A stretch of DNA of 39,005 nucleotides, taken from Bradyrhizobium sp. ORS 375. GTDB lineage: Bacteria > Pseudomonadota > Alphaproteobacteria > Rhizobiales > Xanthobacteraceae. This document shows, piece after piece, positions 1 through 7,965 of this stretch (its first letter is position 1; each line of letters starts with the position of its first letter). The translations under genes and the position numbers were made by a program. A model generated the notes under the pieces. The model was not told the origin of the DNA. It saw nothing but the letters and a program-made list of their open reading frames with translations, and did not search any database. The DNA lies in contig NZ_CAFI01000041.1 of NCBI RefSeq assembly GCF_000239775.1, forward strand, positions 1-39,005, written 5' to 3'.

Positions 1-2250
1 CGCATCGACCGCCTCGCGTCGCGCCGGAGCCAGCTCGCGAAAGCTGAGATGGACGTCGCGATTGCCGATCGCGACGATGTCGCAATCGACCGTGCCGAAC
101 GCTGCGCATTCCGCCTCGACCTGCTGCTGCTCGGCCAGACCGACCACATCCATTGCGGCACGGAAGCGCAGGCCGCCGCCCGAGATGTCGAGCACGGTGC
201 CGTCGACATGGCCACCCCGGCTGCGCAGCCGCGCGGCGATCGTGACCGGGCGGCGCAGGTCCGCAGAGCGGCGGTCGCCGACGCTCGAGGTCCGCAGTGA
301 CACCATCAGATTGGCGCGCAGCTCCGACACCCGGCCATTGGTGCCGTTGACGAGCTCCGACACGGTCCGGGTCTGCTGCTCGATCTCGGTCGAGCGGCCG
401 GAGATCCGGGTGACGTTCTCCGCGACCATGGCAACGCCGGCGGAGGCCTCCGACAGGCTGCGTGCAACCTCGCGCAAGGTCGCCTCCTGCTCCTCGGCGG
501 CTGCGGCCATCGCGGCGCTGGCGCCATCGATGCTGCCGATCGCCGCGCTGATCTTGCTGATGACGGCGGTCGAATCCGTGGTTGCCGAGGAGATGCGGTC
601 GATGCGCTGCGCGATGTCGTCGGCGGCGTCCGAGGTCTTGCGCGCCAGCGCCTTGACCTCATGCGCGACGATCGCGAAGCCGGCGCCCGCTTCTCCAGCG
701 CGCGCCGCCTCGATGGTGGCATTGAGCGCCAGCAGGTTGGTCTGCGCCGCGACCTCGGCGATGGTGTTGACGACCGAGGAGATCTGCTCGGCGGCATCGC
801 TCAAAGCGGCGACCGTCGAGCCGGCCTGCTTCGCTTCGTGCGCCGCGCGGCTGGCGAGATCGGCCGTTTCCGCCGCGCGCTGGGCGATCTCGCGTCCGGT
901 CGCCGACAGCTCCTCCGCGGAGCTCGATACGGTCGTGACGTTGCTGCTGGCGCGCGCAGAGGCCTGCGCCACCATGCCGGCTTCGCTCGCGATGGTCTTC
1001 GCTTCCGACACCGCCTGCGCGCTGCGGGCCGATGCGTCGCTGCTGATGGTCATCACCTCGGCGACGGCGCAATCGAGATCGGTCTCGAGCAGCTCCCACA
1101 TCTCGGCGAACATCTTCTTGCGCTCCTGCTCGGCGATCTCCTTGGCCCTGGCCTGCTCCTCGGTGAGACGGCGATTCTCCAGCAGCTTGCCGTGGAAGAC
1201 GCCGAGCGCGCGCGAGATCTGGCCGACCTCGTCGCGGCGTTTCACCGGCTGCAGCTGAACGTCGAGATCGTTCTGCGCCAGTCGCTCCATGGCGCGCGCC
1301 ATCTGCAGCAGCGGCGCGGCCAGCCAGCGGCCGAACAGCAACGCCGCTGCCGCCGCGATCAGCACCGTGACGCAGATCGACCAGAACACCGTGTCCTTCA
1401 CGCGGGCCAGCTCCGCCTTGACGACGCCGAGACGTTGGTCGGCCGCCGACCGGATCGCCTGCAGCGCCGGACTGATGCTCTCGTAGTGGCGCGTCAGCTC
1501 CGCGGCCTCGTCGAGCAGCCTGGTCTGGCCGCCCATATAAGCGAGGAAGCTCGCCCGGTAGATGTCCATCAGCTTGACGATCTCGGCCTTGACCCCGTCA
1601 GGCAGATCGGATTTTGCAAGCTCCGCGCCGAACTCTTCGACCCGCTTGCGCAGGTCATCGCCGTATTTGGGATCACCGCGCAGCATGAAGTCCTTCTCGT
1701 GCCGGCGCATCATCAGCATCAGCACGGCCAGCCGCGGCTGGTCATGCTTCTTGAGCTGGGTCTCGATCGCATGCACGGCGGCGCGCAGCTTGCCCTGCAG
1801 CCCGTCGTTCTCGTTGAAGCCGATCACCTTCTGCGCGGCGACGACGTTGGCGAAGCGGGCCGTCGCGCCGTTGATCGCCTCGCGCGACGAGGCGGCCTGG
1901 CGCGCGGTCTCATCCGCGGGGGTGGCGGCGGCAATCTCGTCGACACGGGCGAGCCTGGATCCGATCGCGCTCACGATCGCCTCATGCGCTGCGACCCTGG
2001 CGTCGGACGGTTTCTGCAGGAATTCGGTCGCCGTCCCGCGCGCCTGCAACAGACCTTCCCAGATCTCGCCATTCAGCGCGGCCAAGGTCGCCACGCGATC
2101 GGCGGTCTGCTGGCTGTGTCGTTCGATGGAGAGTCCCACCAGATAGAAGCAGCCGATCATGGCCACGCCCGCGACACCCAGACAAAGAATTTGGCTCTTC
2201 AGCCCAAATCGAATCCGGCTCGGTGCCGGCTCCGCCGTTGCGGCGCTCAT
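1..2250 (-). CDS. Methyl-accepting chemotaxis protein with C-terminal PilZ-like domain (3' end outside window)
   Basis: Transmembrane chemoreceptor that should signal to CheA/CheW. The frame is open from ATG at 2250 to the window edge (750 codons, no stop), so the C-terminus is missing. A GGGA ribosome site lies about 7 nt before the ATG. TM1 is about residues 19-42 and TM2 about 287-309. The roughly 245-residue region between them is predicted helical and fits a helical bimodular or four-helix sensor. HAMP follows, then a methyl-accepting signalling hairpin with the canonical tip EVAAQTNLLALNATIEAARA near residues 495-515. From about residue 660 there is a PilZ-like domain with DISGGGLRF. 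The upstream arginine motif (DRRSADLRR) does not give a clean RxxxR, so c-di-GMP binding is uncertain. The ligand is unknown. No che genes are nearby, so this is an orphan receptor. Confidence 0.9.
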   Translation of the reverse strand, partial: MSAATAEPAPSRIRFGLKSQILCLGVAGVAMIGCFYLVGLSIERHSQQTADRVATLAALNGEIWEGLLQARGTATEFLQKPSDARVAAHEAIVSAIGSRLARVDEIAAATPADETARQAASSREAINGATARFANVVAAQKVIGFNENDGLQGKLRAAVHAIETQLKKHDQPRLAVLMLMMRRHEKDFMLRGDPKYGDDLRKRVEEFGAELAKSDLPDGVKAEIVKLMDIYRASFLAYMGGQTRLLDEAAELTRHYESISPALQAIRSAADQRLGVVKAELARVKDTVFWSICVTVLIAAAAALLFGRWLAAPLLQMARAMERLAQNDLDVQLQPVKRRDEVGQISRALGVFHGKLLENRRLTEEQARAKEIAEQERKKMFAEMWELLETDLDCAVAEVMTISSDASARSAQAVSEAKTIASEAGMVAQASARASSNVTTVSSSAEELSATGREIAQRAAETADLASRAAHEAKQAGSTVAALSDAAEQISSVVNTIAEVAAQTNLLALNATIEAARAGEAGAGFAIVAHEVKALARKTSDAADDIAQRIDRISSATTDSTAVISKISAAIGSIDGASAAMAAAAEEQEATLREVARSLSEASAGVAMVAENVTRISGRSTEIEQQTRTVSELVNGTNGRVSELRANLMVSLRTSSVGDRRSADLRRPVTIAARLRSRGGHVDGTVLDISGGGLRFRAAMDVVGLAEQQQVEAECAAFGTVDCDIVAIGNRDVHLSFRELAPARREAVDA

Positions 2251-2407
2251 TGCTGTTCCCTATGCGTCAATTAAGTAACAGCAGTGAGTTTTAGGAATCC
2301 TGCTTAACAGCGGCCTAATTGCGCGAGCAGATCGGAAAATTTCAACCTGTGGGCGCAGTAGTATTACGGGCTTTCGAATCGATTTTGATGCCGACTAACA
2401 ACTCTAA

Positions 2408-2452
2408 GCACGCTCTCGTGCAATCGGCGGCCCATCATGCGATGGACCGCCG
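2408..2452 (-). terminator. Tandem hairpins downstream of the M29 aminopeptidase
   Basis: Just past the aminopeptidase stop are two stem-loops. One has a 12-bp stem with one mismatch (2425-2436 with 2441-2452, loop ATGC). The other has a 5-bp stem (2408-2412 with 2417-2421). There is no clear U-tract on the minus strand, so intrinsic termination is only suggested. Confidence 0.4.
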
Positions 2453-2466
2453 ACCTGCTGACTGAA

Positions 2467-3723
2467 TCAGGCCCACTCGCCTTTGCGGAATACGGGCACG
2501 CGGCGGCCATCGGCGTGAAGGCCGTCGATATTGGTCTCGGCGGCGCCGATCATCCAGTCGATATGGATCAGGCTCTGGTTGCCGCCTTGGGCGGCGATCT
2601 GCTGCGGCGACAGCGAGGTGCCGTTGATGAAGCACTTCGAGTAGCACTGGCCGAGCGCGATGTGCGAGGCGGCGTTCTCATCGAACAGCGTGTTGTAGAA
2701 CAACAGTCCGCTCTTGGAGATCGGCGAGGAGTGCGGCACCAGCGCAACCTCGCCGAGGCGGCGCGCGCCCTCGTCGGTATCGAGCACCTTGTTCAGCACC
2801 TCCTCGCCCTTCGACGCCTTGGCCTCGACGATGCGGCCCTCTTCGAACTTCACCTGGATGTCGTCGATCAGCGTGCCCTGATAGGACAGCGGCTTGGAGC
2901 TTCTGACGTGACCGGACACGCGGCGGCAATGCGGCGTCGTGAACACCTCCTCGGTCGGGATGTTGGCGTTGCAGACGATGCCGTTCTTCGCGGTCGAGGC
3001 GCCGCCTTCCCACTCGTGACCGTCGGCGAGGCCGATCGTGAGATCCATGCCGGGTCCGGTGTAGTGCAGCGCGCTGAAGCGCTGGCCGTTCAGCCACTCG
3101 GTCCGCTCGCGCAGCACGGCGTTGTGGCGCTCCCACGCGGACACCGCATCCTCGCGGTCGACGCGCGATGCCGCGAAGATCGCATCCGCCAATTTGGCGA
3201 CCGCGACCTCTTCGGGAACATCAGGGAAGACCAGCTTGGCCCAGGACGCGCTGGGATAGGCGATGATGTTCCAGTTGGTCTCGAAATTGGTGATCTTCTC
3301 CAGGGCCGGCTGATAGGCCTTGGAGTTGGCCTTGCTGGCGCGCGCCACCTTGGTCGGATCCTGGCCGGACAGCAGCATCGGATTGTCGCCGACGATGGCG
3401 AGCCGCGCGGTGTTCTCGGAGAACGCCTTGGCCATGCCCTGGTACAGCCAATCGGCCGCGCGATCGAAGCTGTTGTCATGACCGAAGCGATAGCGCGCCA
3501 ATGTCAGCTCCTCGTCGGAGAAGAACGAGGTCACGATCCCCGCGCCGGCCTTGTAGGCATGCTCCGCGACCTTGCGCACCAGCGGCAGCGCCACCGACGG
3601 CGCCGTCAGCAGCAGATCCTGCCCCGGCTGCAATTGCAGGCCGACCTTCACCGCGACCTCGGCCAGACGGTCGAGCTTCACGGGATCGATGGCGGTATCG
3701 AAGCTTCGGGGGTGTGCGGTCAT
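2467..3723 (-). CDS. M29 family aminopeptidase (thermophilic aminopeptidase type)
   Basis: Cytoplasmic dinuclear-metal exopeptidase that removes N-terminal residues from peptides. It is 418 residues, the normal length for peptidase family M29 (AmpS/PepT type). The expected metal ligands and catalytic residues are visible in order: E259 in NIPTEEVFTTP, E325 in LGEVALVP, H354 and Y361 in SHIALGQCY, and H387/D389 in SLIHIDW. The start is the ATG at 3723. No signal peptide is present. It stands alone, transcribed toward the chemoreceptor gene with a 216-nt gap, and its 5' side opens onto a long repeat-rich intergenic region. Substrate preference cannot be read from the sequence. Confidence 0.93.
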   Translation of the reverse strand: MTAHPRSFDTAIDPVKLDRLAEVAVKVGLQLQPGQDLLLTAPSVALPLVRKVAEHAYKAGAGIVTSFFSDEELTLARYRFGHDNSFDRAADWLYQGMAKAFSENTARLAIVGDNPMLLSGQDPTKVARASKANSKAYQPALEKITNFETNWNIIAYPSASWAKLVFPDVPEEVAVAKLADAIFAASRVDREDAVSAWERHNAVLRERTEWLNGQRFSALHYTGPGMDLTIGLADGHEWEGGASTAKNGIVCNANIPTEEVFTTPHCRRVSGHVRSSKPLSYQGTLIDDIQVKFEEGRIVEAKASKGEEVLNKVLDTDEGARRLGEVALVPHSSPISKSGLLFYNTLFDENAASHIALGQCYSKCFINGTSLSPQQIAAQGGNQSLIHIDWMIGAAETNIDGLHADGRRVPVFRKGEWA

Positions 3724-3807
3724 CAGCGGTGTCCAGTTCCGTTTCTCGTGGGATGTTCAAGAGATAAGCCAATGGATGGGGCGGTCAATGGCGAAGCGCC
3801 GCAGTCT

Positions 3808-3970
3808 CCGCTGTCGTCCCGGGCTTGACCCGGGACCCATAATCACCGTCGGGACTGGTTGCACGAGCTGGATGCTCCAGCGTGCCCTCAAACGACTGCC
3901 GCGGAGTATGGGTCCCGGATCGGCGCCGCGACGCGCGGTGCGCGTCACGGCTTGTCCGGGACGACAGCGG
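3808..3970. repeat. Dispersed inverted-repeat element
   Basis: The ends are 15-bp perfect inverted repeats (CCGCTGTCGTCCCGG at 3808-3822, its complement at 3956-3970). A second inner pair, GACCCGGGACCCAT near 3827-3840 and ATGGGTCCCGG near 3908-3918, also pairs. Such GTCGTCCCGGGCTTGACCCGGGA palindromes are, from memory, common between genes in Bradyrhizobium and relatives. No transposase is present. Confidence 0.75.
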
Positions 3971-4033
3971 AGTGTGCGGTTACGACTTTGCATTCTCGCA
4001 CCCGCTTTCGCGTCCGAGTCTTGCTGGTCCAAT

Positions 4034-4420
4034 CACCCTCTGCAAACCGAGGGTGCAGGGAGAGCCGGGCCTCGACTGAGGCCCGTGGCCCGCCTGCGGA
4101 AAAAATGCAGGCGGCAGGTACCACAGGTCCAGCCGGATCGACCCGGCCCTCCCTGCGCGATGGTTTTCACGGCTGCTTCGCGATCTCCCCGGTGCGCCGG
4201 GCGTGTTGGCCACCGTCATCCGCGCGAGCGCTTCGAGCGCATCGACGCAGACTTGACCTCAGCTTCGGGAGGCCAGGACCACGCGACTTGACCGTACGGA
4301 CCGATGTCGTTCGTCGGCGCGAGTAACTCACGCTGCGACCCGGCCCGCCCATCACATCCCGCACTCCACGCTTCGTGACGACCGCGCAGCGCCCCTCGTC
4401 GATGAGGCGGAACGAGGTGA
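4034..4420. repeat. Long structured intergenic repeat / candidate structured RNA
   Basis: A dense run of perfect hairpins on the plus strand: CACCCTC at 4034-4040 with 4049-4055, GGGCCTC at 4067-4073 with 4078-4084 (loop GACT), CGCCTGC at 4091-4097 with 4107-4113 (A-rich loop), and CCCGG at 4188-4192 with 4197-4201. A 15-bp long-range stem with one mismatch (4055-4069 with 4142-4156) would enclose two of them and is mutually exclusive with parts of them. From memory this matches a long repeat found between genes in Bradyrhizobiaceae. Whether it is transcribed is unknown. The right boundary is approximate. Confidence 0.6.
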
Positions 4421-4684
4421 GGACATCACGATTTTCCGAAATCGGCAAGATGAATATTTCTTTTGATAGGACTGGACAGGCCAAATCAGCTTGAGCCCAT
4501 TCACGAAATCAGGTTTTGCGTGACTCCGCCGCTCACGTGCTGCACGTATCCGAACCCGCCGTTCGCATATTCGCGACGCGCTGTGAGTCGCCCGACGGGC
4601 ACGAATTCATCCTTGCTCTCGATCTGCCTTCAATTGAGACGACCATTGAGCTGACGGTGCATCAGGAGCATGCCGCGCTCTCCC

Positions 4685-4767
4685 CGTCATTGCGAGGAGC
4701 GCAGCGACGAAGCAATCCAGGGTCCCGCACACCACACCGGATTGCTTCGCTTACGCTCGCAATGACG
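4685..4767. repeat. CGTCATTGCGAG-type palindromic repeat, copy 1
   Basis: The terminal inverted repeats are CGTCATTGCGAG (4685-4696) and its complement (4756-4767). The inner arms are GAAGCAATCC and GGATTGCTTC. The left half is almost identical to that of the copy at 30425-30543. This is a widespread REP-like family. Confidence 0.85.
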
Positions 4768-4850
4768 ATGGATGGAGCTGGGGCTTAGCTCACTTCTCTC
4801 GACGAGGCGCAACGACCAGCCGCCGTCTCATCCAAGCCTGGGGTTATGAG

Positions 4851-4866
4851 CCCTGCGTTCGCAGGG
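4851..4866. repeat. Small hairpin repeat CCCTGC-GTTC-GCAGGG
   Basis: A perfect 6-bp stem with a GTTC loop, followed by GACGACAGCGG. That tail also ends the element at 3970, so this looks like a short member of the same repeat class. Confidence 0.5.
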
Positions 4867-5130
4867 ACGACAGCGGAGTTCGGAGCTTCTTCCCAGTCCG
4901 TCCGCGAACACGCGGCCATATCTTCCTCCTGACGGGATCCCTCCGCAGGCCGAATTGGCGAAATGAACTTCGACAAGGAGTCAAGCAAATACGTTAATTC
5001 GGAACTGCCTGAGCGGGCAGCCATGTCCCGTATTTGCATGGCTCAGGGGCGATTCGGTCACTTTGAGGACATGTTTAACGGTTGATTGGCGCGCGGCAGG
5101 GGGATTTCACAGTGTACAGGAGTCCTCCGA

Positions 5131-5736
5131 ATGTACCGCGTTATTCTTGTCGTCGCTGCCTTGCTTGCTCTCTCCGTGCAAGCCGAGGCGCGTCCTCGCC
5201 ACCATCATCACGCGTCTTATCACCATCACTCCTCCCATCACCGTTATTCCTATCGCCATCACTCCTACATGAACGCGATGGCCTCGATTCCGGGCGAAGC
5301 CCGTGTCGAAGGTCGTGTCGTCGGCGGCCGCCCGTCGGGCTGCCCGCATGCCTTCTGCGGCTGCGAGGCCTCGCTCTACACGTTCGGCCGCGTCATTCCG
5401 GAACTCAATCTGGCCGCCAACTGGCGCCGCTTCCCGCGCGCCGTGCCGGCTCCGGGCATGGCGGCGGTCCGCTCGGGCCACGTCATGATCCTGCAGCAGC
5501 AGGTGGCCGGCAACGTCTGGCTCGTGCATGACGGCAATTCCGGCGGCCACGTCACCCGCGAGCACCCGCGCTCGATCGCCGGCTACACGATCGTGAATCC
5601 GCGTGGCGGTTCGACGATGTTCGGCGCGGCGTCTCGTGTCACGCGCGAAGCCCGTGCGCCGCGCTATCAGCGGCTCGCGCGCAATACGCGTCCCGACGGT
5701 TGGATGGCCAGCGCGACTCCGATGGCGTTCAACTAA
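5131..5736 (+). CDS. Secreted His-rich protein with a conserved Cys segment; possible CHAP/NlpC-like fold
   Basis: A 201-residue protein. The chosen start is ATG 5131, because AGGAG lies 8 nt upstream and a Sec signal peptide follows immediately (MYRVILVVAALLALSVQAEA, cleavage near residue 20). A His/Tyr/Ser-rich stretch (about residues 22-46, with HHHH and HHRYSYRHHSY) could bind metal. The second half is a compact domain: GCPHAFCGCEASLY, then AAVRSGHVMIL, then WLVHDGNSGGH and SIAGYTIVNP. A Cys at the start of a predicted helix, then His and then Asp/Asn, is the order seen in papain-like CHAP and NlpC/P60 domains, but this assignment is my inference and no function is established. I recall similar proteins annotated as hypothetical in Bradyrhizobium. 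It is monocistronic and convergent with the downstream ABC operon. Confidence 0.8.
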   Translation: MYRVILVVAALLALSVQAEARPRHHHHASYHHHSSHHRYSYRHHSYMNAMASIPGEARVEGRVVGGRPSGCPHAFCGCEASLYTFGRVIPELNLAANWRRFPRAVPAPGMAAVRSGHVMILQQQVAGNVWLVHDGNSGGHVTREHPRSIAGYTIVNPRGGSTMFGAASRVTREARAPRYQRLARNTRPDGWMASATPMAFN

Positions 5737-5746
5737 CGGGTTGGGA

Positions 5747-5789
5747 CAGGAGCGGAGCGGTCTGCGTCTCGCATCTCGCTTCGCTCCTG
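5747..5789. terminator. Inverted repeat between convergent genes
   Basis: Arms CAGGAGCGGAGCG (5747-5759) and CGCTTCGCTCCTG (5777-5789) pair over 13 positions with one G-U. It lies in the 84-nt gap between convergent stops at 5736 and 5821. There is no U-tract, so it could act in either direction or be a repeat. Confidence 0.45.
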
Positions 5790-5820
5790 CCGGTCCGACG
5801 TCGTCTGATGACGGGCGACG

Positions 5821-6876
5821 CTACGGCTTGAACACGTAGCCGGGGCCGATCGCCGCGGCCTCAGGGATCGCCGGCAGGTCGGCGAACAGCTCGGGCTTGT
5901 CCTTCATCACCTTCAGGATGAATTTCGGCTCGATGTGCGCATTCACGTCGAAGGTCGATTTGAGGATCCCGAGCCGCTGCAGCCGGTCCTCGGCGCTGTA
6001 CAGCGCTCGATAATTGTTTGCCGACAGCCGGCGGTCGGCCTGCTGGATGTTGAACTGCATCGCGGCCTCGGCGACCTCCTGCTTGAGCCCGGGAATCCAG
6101 CGCGTCGCGACCTGCGCCGCCTGCTTCGGGTTCTTGCGCATCCACTGATCGGCCTCGGACACCGCGGCGAGAAACTTCTCGATGGTCTCGCCATTGGCCT
6201 GCACCCAGGGCCGCAGCGCCACGTTGAATCCGAGATAGGCGATGACGTCGCCGCCGCGCACCAGCTCGAACGCGCCGGGCACATCCTTGCCGGCGACGAT
6301 CGGCCACGGGTCCCAGCCGGAGAAGGCGTCGATGCCCTTGGCGAGCAGCGCCACCGTCATGTCCGGTGGCGGCGTATTGACGAGGGTGACATCGTCGGGT
6401 TTGAGCCCGGCCTTCTCCAATGTCGCGAGAATGTAGAGATGATTGATCGTGCCGAACGAGGCCGCGATCTTCTTGCCCTTCAAGGTCGAGAGGTCGCCCT
6501 TGACGATGCCCGAACCCTCGCGCGCGACGATCGCGATGGTCGCGTCGGAGCCGGCCTTGGTGGCGTTGCCGCTGTAATTGCCGAGCGCCACGAGGTCCAT
6601 GCCGCGCAGGACGGCGCCGATCATGGGCACGCCGACCTGCACGATGTCGCTCTCGCCCGCCTGCAGCGCGTTGAGCGCGTCGACGCCGGTGGCGTAGGGC
6701 CGCGCGATCGCGACATCCAGGCCATGCTTCTCGAAGAAGCCGCGCTCCAGCGCGATCGGCAGGCCGATCTGATCGATGCCCGTCACCATGCCGGCCTTCA
6801 GCTTGGTCAGGGTCTGCGCAGCCGCCGGCACACAGGCCAGCGCGAGCGCGGTTGCAGCTACCAACAGGCGTCTCAT
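5821..6876 (-). CDS. ABC transporter substrate-binding protein, NMT1/SsuA-like
   Basis: A 351-residue periplasmic binding protein with a clear signal peptide (MRRLLVAATALALACVPAAA, cleavage before QTLTK). The fold markers are of the nitrate/sulfonate/taurine (NMT1/SsuA) class: an early KAGMVTGIDQIGLPIALERGFFEKHGLDV segment, LNALQAGESDIVQVG, LKGKKIAASFGTINHLYILATLEKAG, and a C-terminal helical region. It is the last gene of the 5821-11735 operon, one nucleotide after the 110-residue protein's stop. The ligand cannot be read from the sequence. The cupin dioxygenase-family and SDR genes upstream suggest an organic, perhaps aromatic or hydroxylated, substrate. Confidence 0.9.
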   Translation of the reverse strand: MRRLLVAATALALACVPAAAQTLTKLKAGMVTGIDQIGLPIALERGFFEKHGLDVAIARPYATGVDALNALQAGESDIVQVGVPMIGAVLRGMDLVALGNYSGNATKAGSDATIAIVAREGSGIVKGDLSTLKGKKIAASFGTINHLYILATLEKAGLKPDDVTLVNTPPPDMTVALLAKGIDAFSGWDPWPIVAGKDVPGAFELVRGGDVIAYLGFNVALRPWVQANGETIEKFLAAVSEADQWMRKNPKQAAQVATRWIPGLKQEVAEAAMQFNIQQADRRLSANNYRALYSAEDRLQRLGILKSTFDVNAHIEPKFILKVMKDKPELFADLPAIPEAAAIGPGYVFKP

Positions 6877-6877
6877 T

Positions 6878-7210
6878 CTATCCTCCCTCCTTGATCGGTC
6901 CGACCGACGTCACCCAATAGGGCCGGGCGATCGCGGGCAGATCCCTTCGTTTGACACCACGCAGTTCGATGGAGCGGTCGTCGGTGCCGGAGACGCGCCC
7001 ATATTGCTGGAACGCCAGCACGTGAAAGCGCTCCGGCGTGAACGGCAGCTCGATCTGGACGTTGAGCTTGTCGGAGGTGCCGGCGAGCTCGGGCGAGATC
7101 TTGCCGGGCGCGGCCAGCGTGAGCCAGAGCTGGAAGCCGCCATACGCCGCAATCACGCCGAGGACGACGCGGCCCCTGGTCGAATTCAGCGCCTGCAGCA
7201 GGAGGCTCAT
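6878..7210 (-). CDS. Small membrane-anchored protein of unknown function in ABC operon
   Basis: A 110-residue protein I do not recognise. The N-terminal stretch RVVLGVIAAYGGFQLWLTLAA (about residues 14-34) is a single transmembrane segment. The remaining roughly 75 residues are probably outside the membrane and look beta-rich (KLNVQIELPFTPERFHVLAFQQYGRVSG). No cysteine or obvious catalytic motif is visible. Its ATG overlaps the stop of the ABC ATPase gene by the ATGA arrangement, and it ends one nucleotide before the binding-protein gene, so translation is coupled. The position argues for an accessory role in this transporter, for example as an anchor or scaffold. That is inference. Confidence 0.8.
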   Translation of the reverse strand: MSLLLQALNSTRGRVVLGVIAAYGGFQLWLTLAAPGKISPELAGTSDKLNVQIELPFTPERFHVLAFQQYGRVSGTDDRSIELRGVKRRDLPAIARPYWVTSVGPIKEGG

Positions 7211-7965
7211 GCCGCGCGCACCATCTGCAGCACCTGCGCCGACAGGCGCTTGAACTCATCGTCGTCGACGAGCTGATCCCACACCCGCGGCCGCGGCAGG
7301 TCGACCGCGACCTCGTCGAGGATGCGGCCCTTGGAGAGCACGACGACCCGGTTGGCGAGGAACACCGCCTCGCCGACATCGTGCGTGATGAACAGGACGG
7401 TGGGCTTGCGGTCCTGCCAGATCCGCGTCAGCTCCTCCTGCAGCGTCATCCTCGTCTGCGCGTCGACCGCCGCGAACGGCTCGTCCATCAGCAGCACCGC
7501 AGGCTCGTTGGCCAGCGCGCGCACCACGCCGACGCGCTGCTGCATTCCGCCGGACAATTCGTTGGGATAGCGGTTGGCGGCGTGCGACAGGCCGGCCAGC
7601 GCCAGGTAGTCGCGGGCGATGCGGTCGCGCTCGGCCTTGGGCACGCCGCGCATCTTCGGGCCGAAGCCGACATTGTCGAGCACGGTCTTCCAGGGGAACA
7701 GCGCGAACGACTGGAACACGACGCCGCGCTCCGGACCCGGGCCGTTGACCGGCGTGCCGTCGAGCAGGATCTCGCCCTTCGAGTGCGGGATGAAGCCGGC
7801 GATCATGTTGAGGATCGTGGTCTTGCCGCAGCCGGACGGGCCGACGACGGAGACGAACTCCCCTTGTTGCACGTCGAGCGAAACATCGTGCACGGCCGTG
7901 ACGTGCGCGCCGGCGTAGGGGTCGAAATAGGTCTTGCCAAGATTGCGCAGCGAGAGCGTCTTCAT
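7207..7965 (-). CDS. ABC transporter ATPase, SsuB/TauB-like
   Basis: A 252-residue cytoplasmic ATPase energising the two permeases encoded just upstream. Walker A GPSGCGKTT is at residues 42-50, followed by the Q-loop in VVFQSFALFPW, the signature LSGGMQQRV, Walker B LLMDEPFAAVD and the H-loop in FITHD. This is the nitrate/sulfonate/bicarbonate (SsuB/TauB) subfamily. The start ATG at 7965 overlaps the stop of the upstream permease by 4 nt, and its own stop overlaps the start of the 110-residue protein. It is the only ATPase in an operon with two permeases, so it probably serves as a homodimer under a heterodimeric membrane pair. Confidence 0.95.
   Translation of the reverse strand: MKTLSLRNLGKTYFDPYAGAHVTAVHDVSLDVQQGEFVSVVGPSGCGKTTILNMIAGFIPHSKGEILLDGTPVNGPGPERGVVFQSFALFPWKTVLDNVGFGPKMRGVPKAERDRIARDYLALAGLSHAANRYPNELSGGMQQRVGVVRALANEPAVLLMDEPFAAVDAQTRMTLQEELTRIWQDRKPTVLFITHDVGEAVFLANRVVVLSKGRILDEVAVDLPRPRVWDQLVDDDEFKRLSAQVLQMVRAA

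Larger units (their letters stand above)
3724..5130. other. 1.4-kb repeat-rich intergenic region without a convincing gene
   Basis: Open frames here are short, overlap one another on both strands and resemble nothing recognisable. The stretch instead holds at least four separate inverted-repeat elements, annotated individually below: 3808-3970, 4034-4420, 4685-4767 and 4851-4866. The divergent genes on either side (M29 peptidase on minus, His-rich secreted protein on plus) must take their promoters from its two ends. Confidence 0.75.

Noticed and set aside
62-2274. Long plus-strand open frames at 62-1258 and 661-2274
   Set aside because: They are opposite the chemoreceptor, whose minus-strand translation has TM, HAMP and signalling motifs. 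The plus frames are Ser/Ala/Arg- or Arg/Asp-rich shadows.
2437-3828. 463-codon plus-strand open frame over the M29 peptidase
   Set aside because: It is antisense to a gene with complete metal-ligand motifs and has no recognisable domain.
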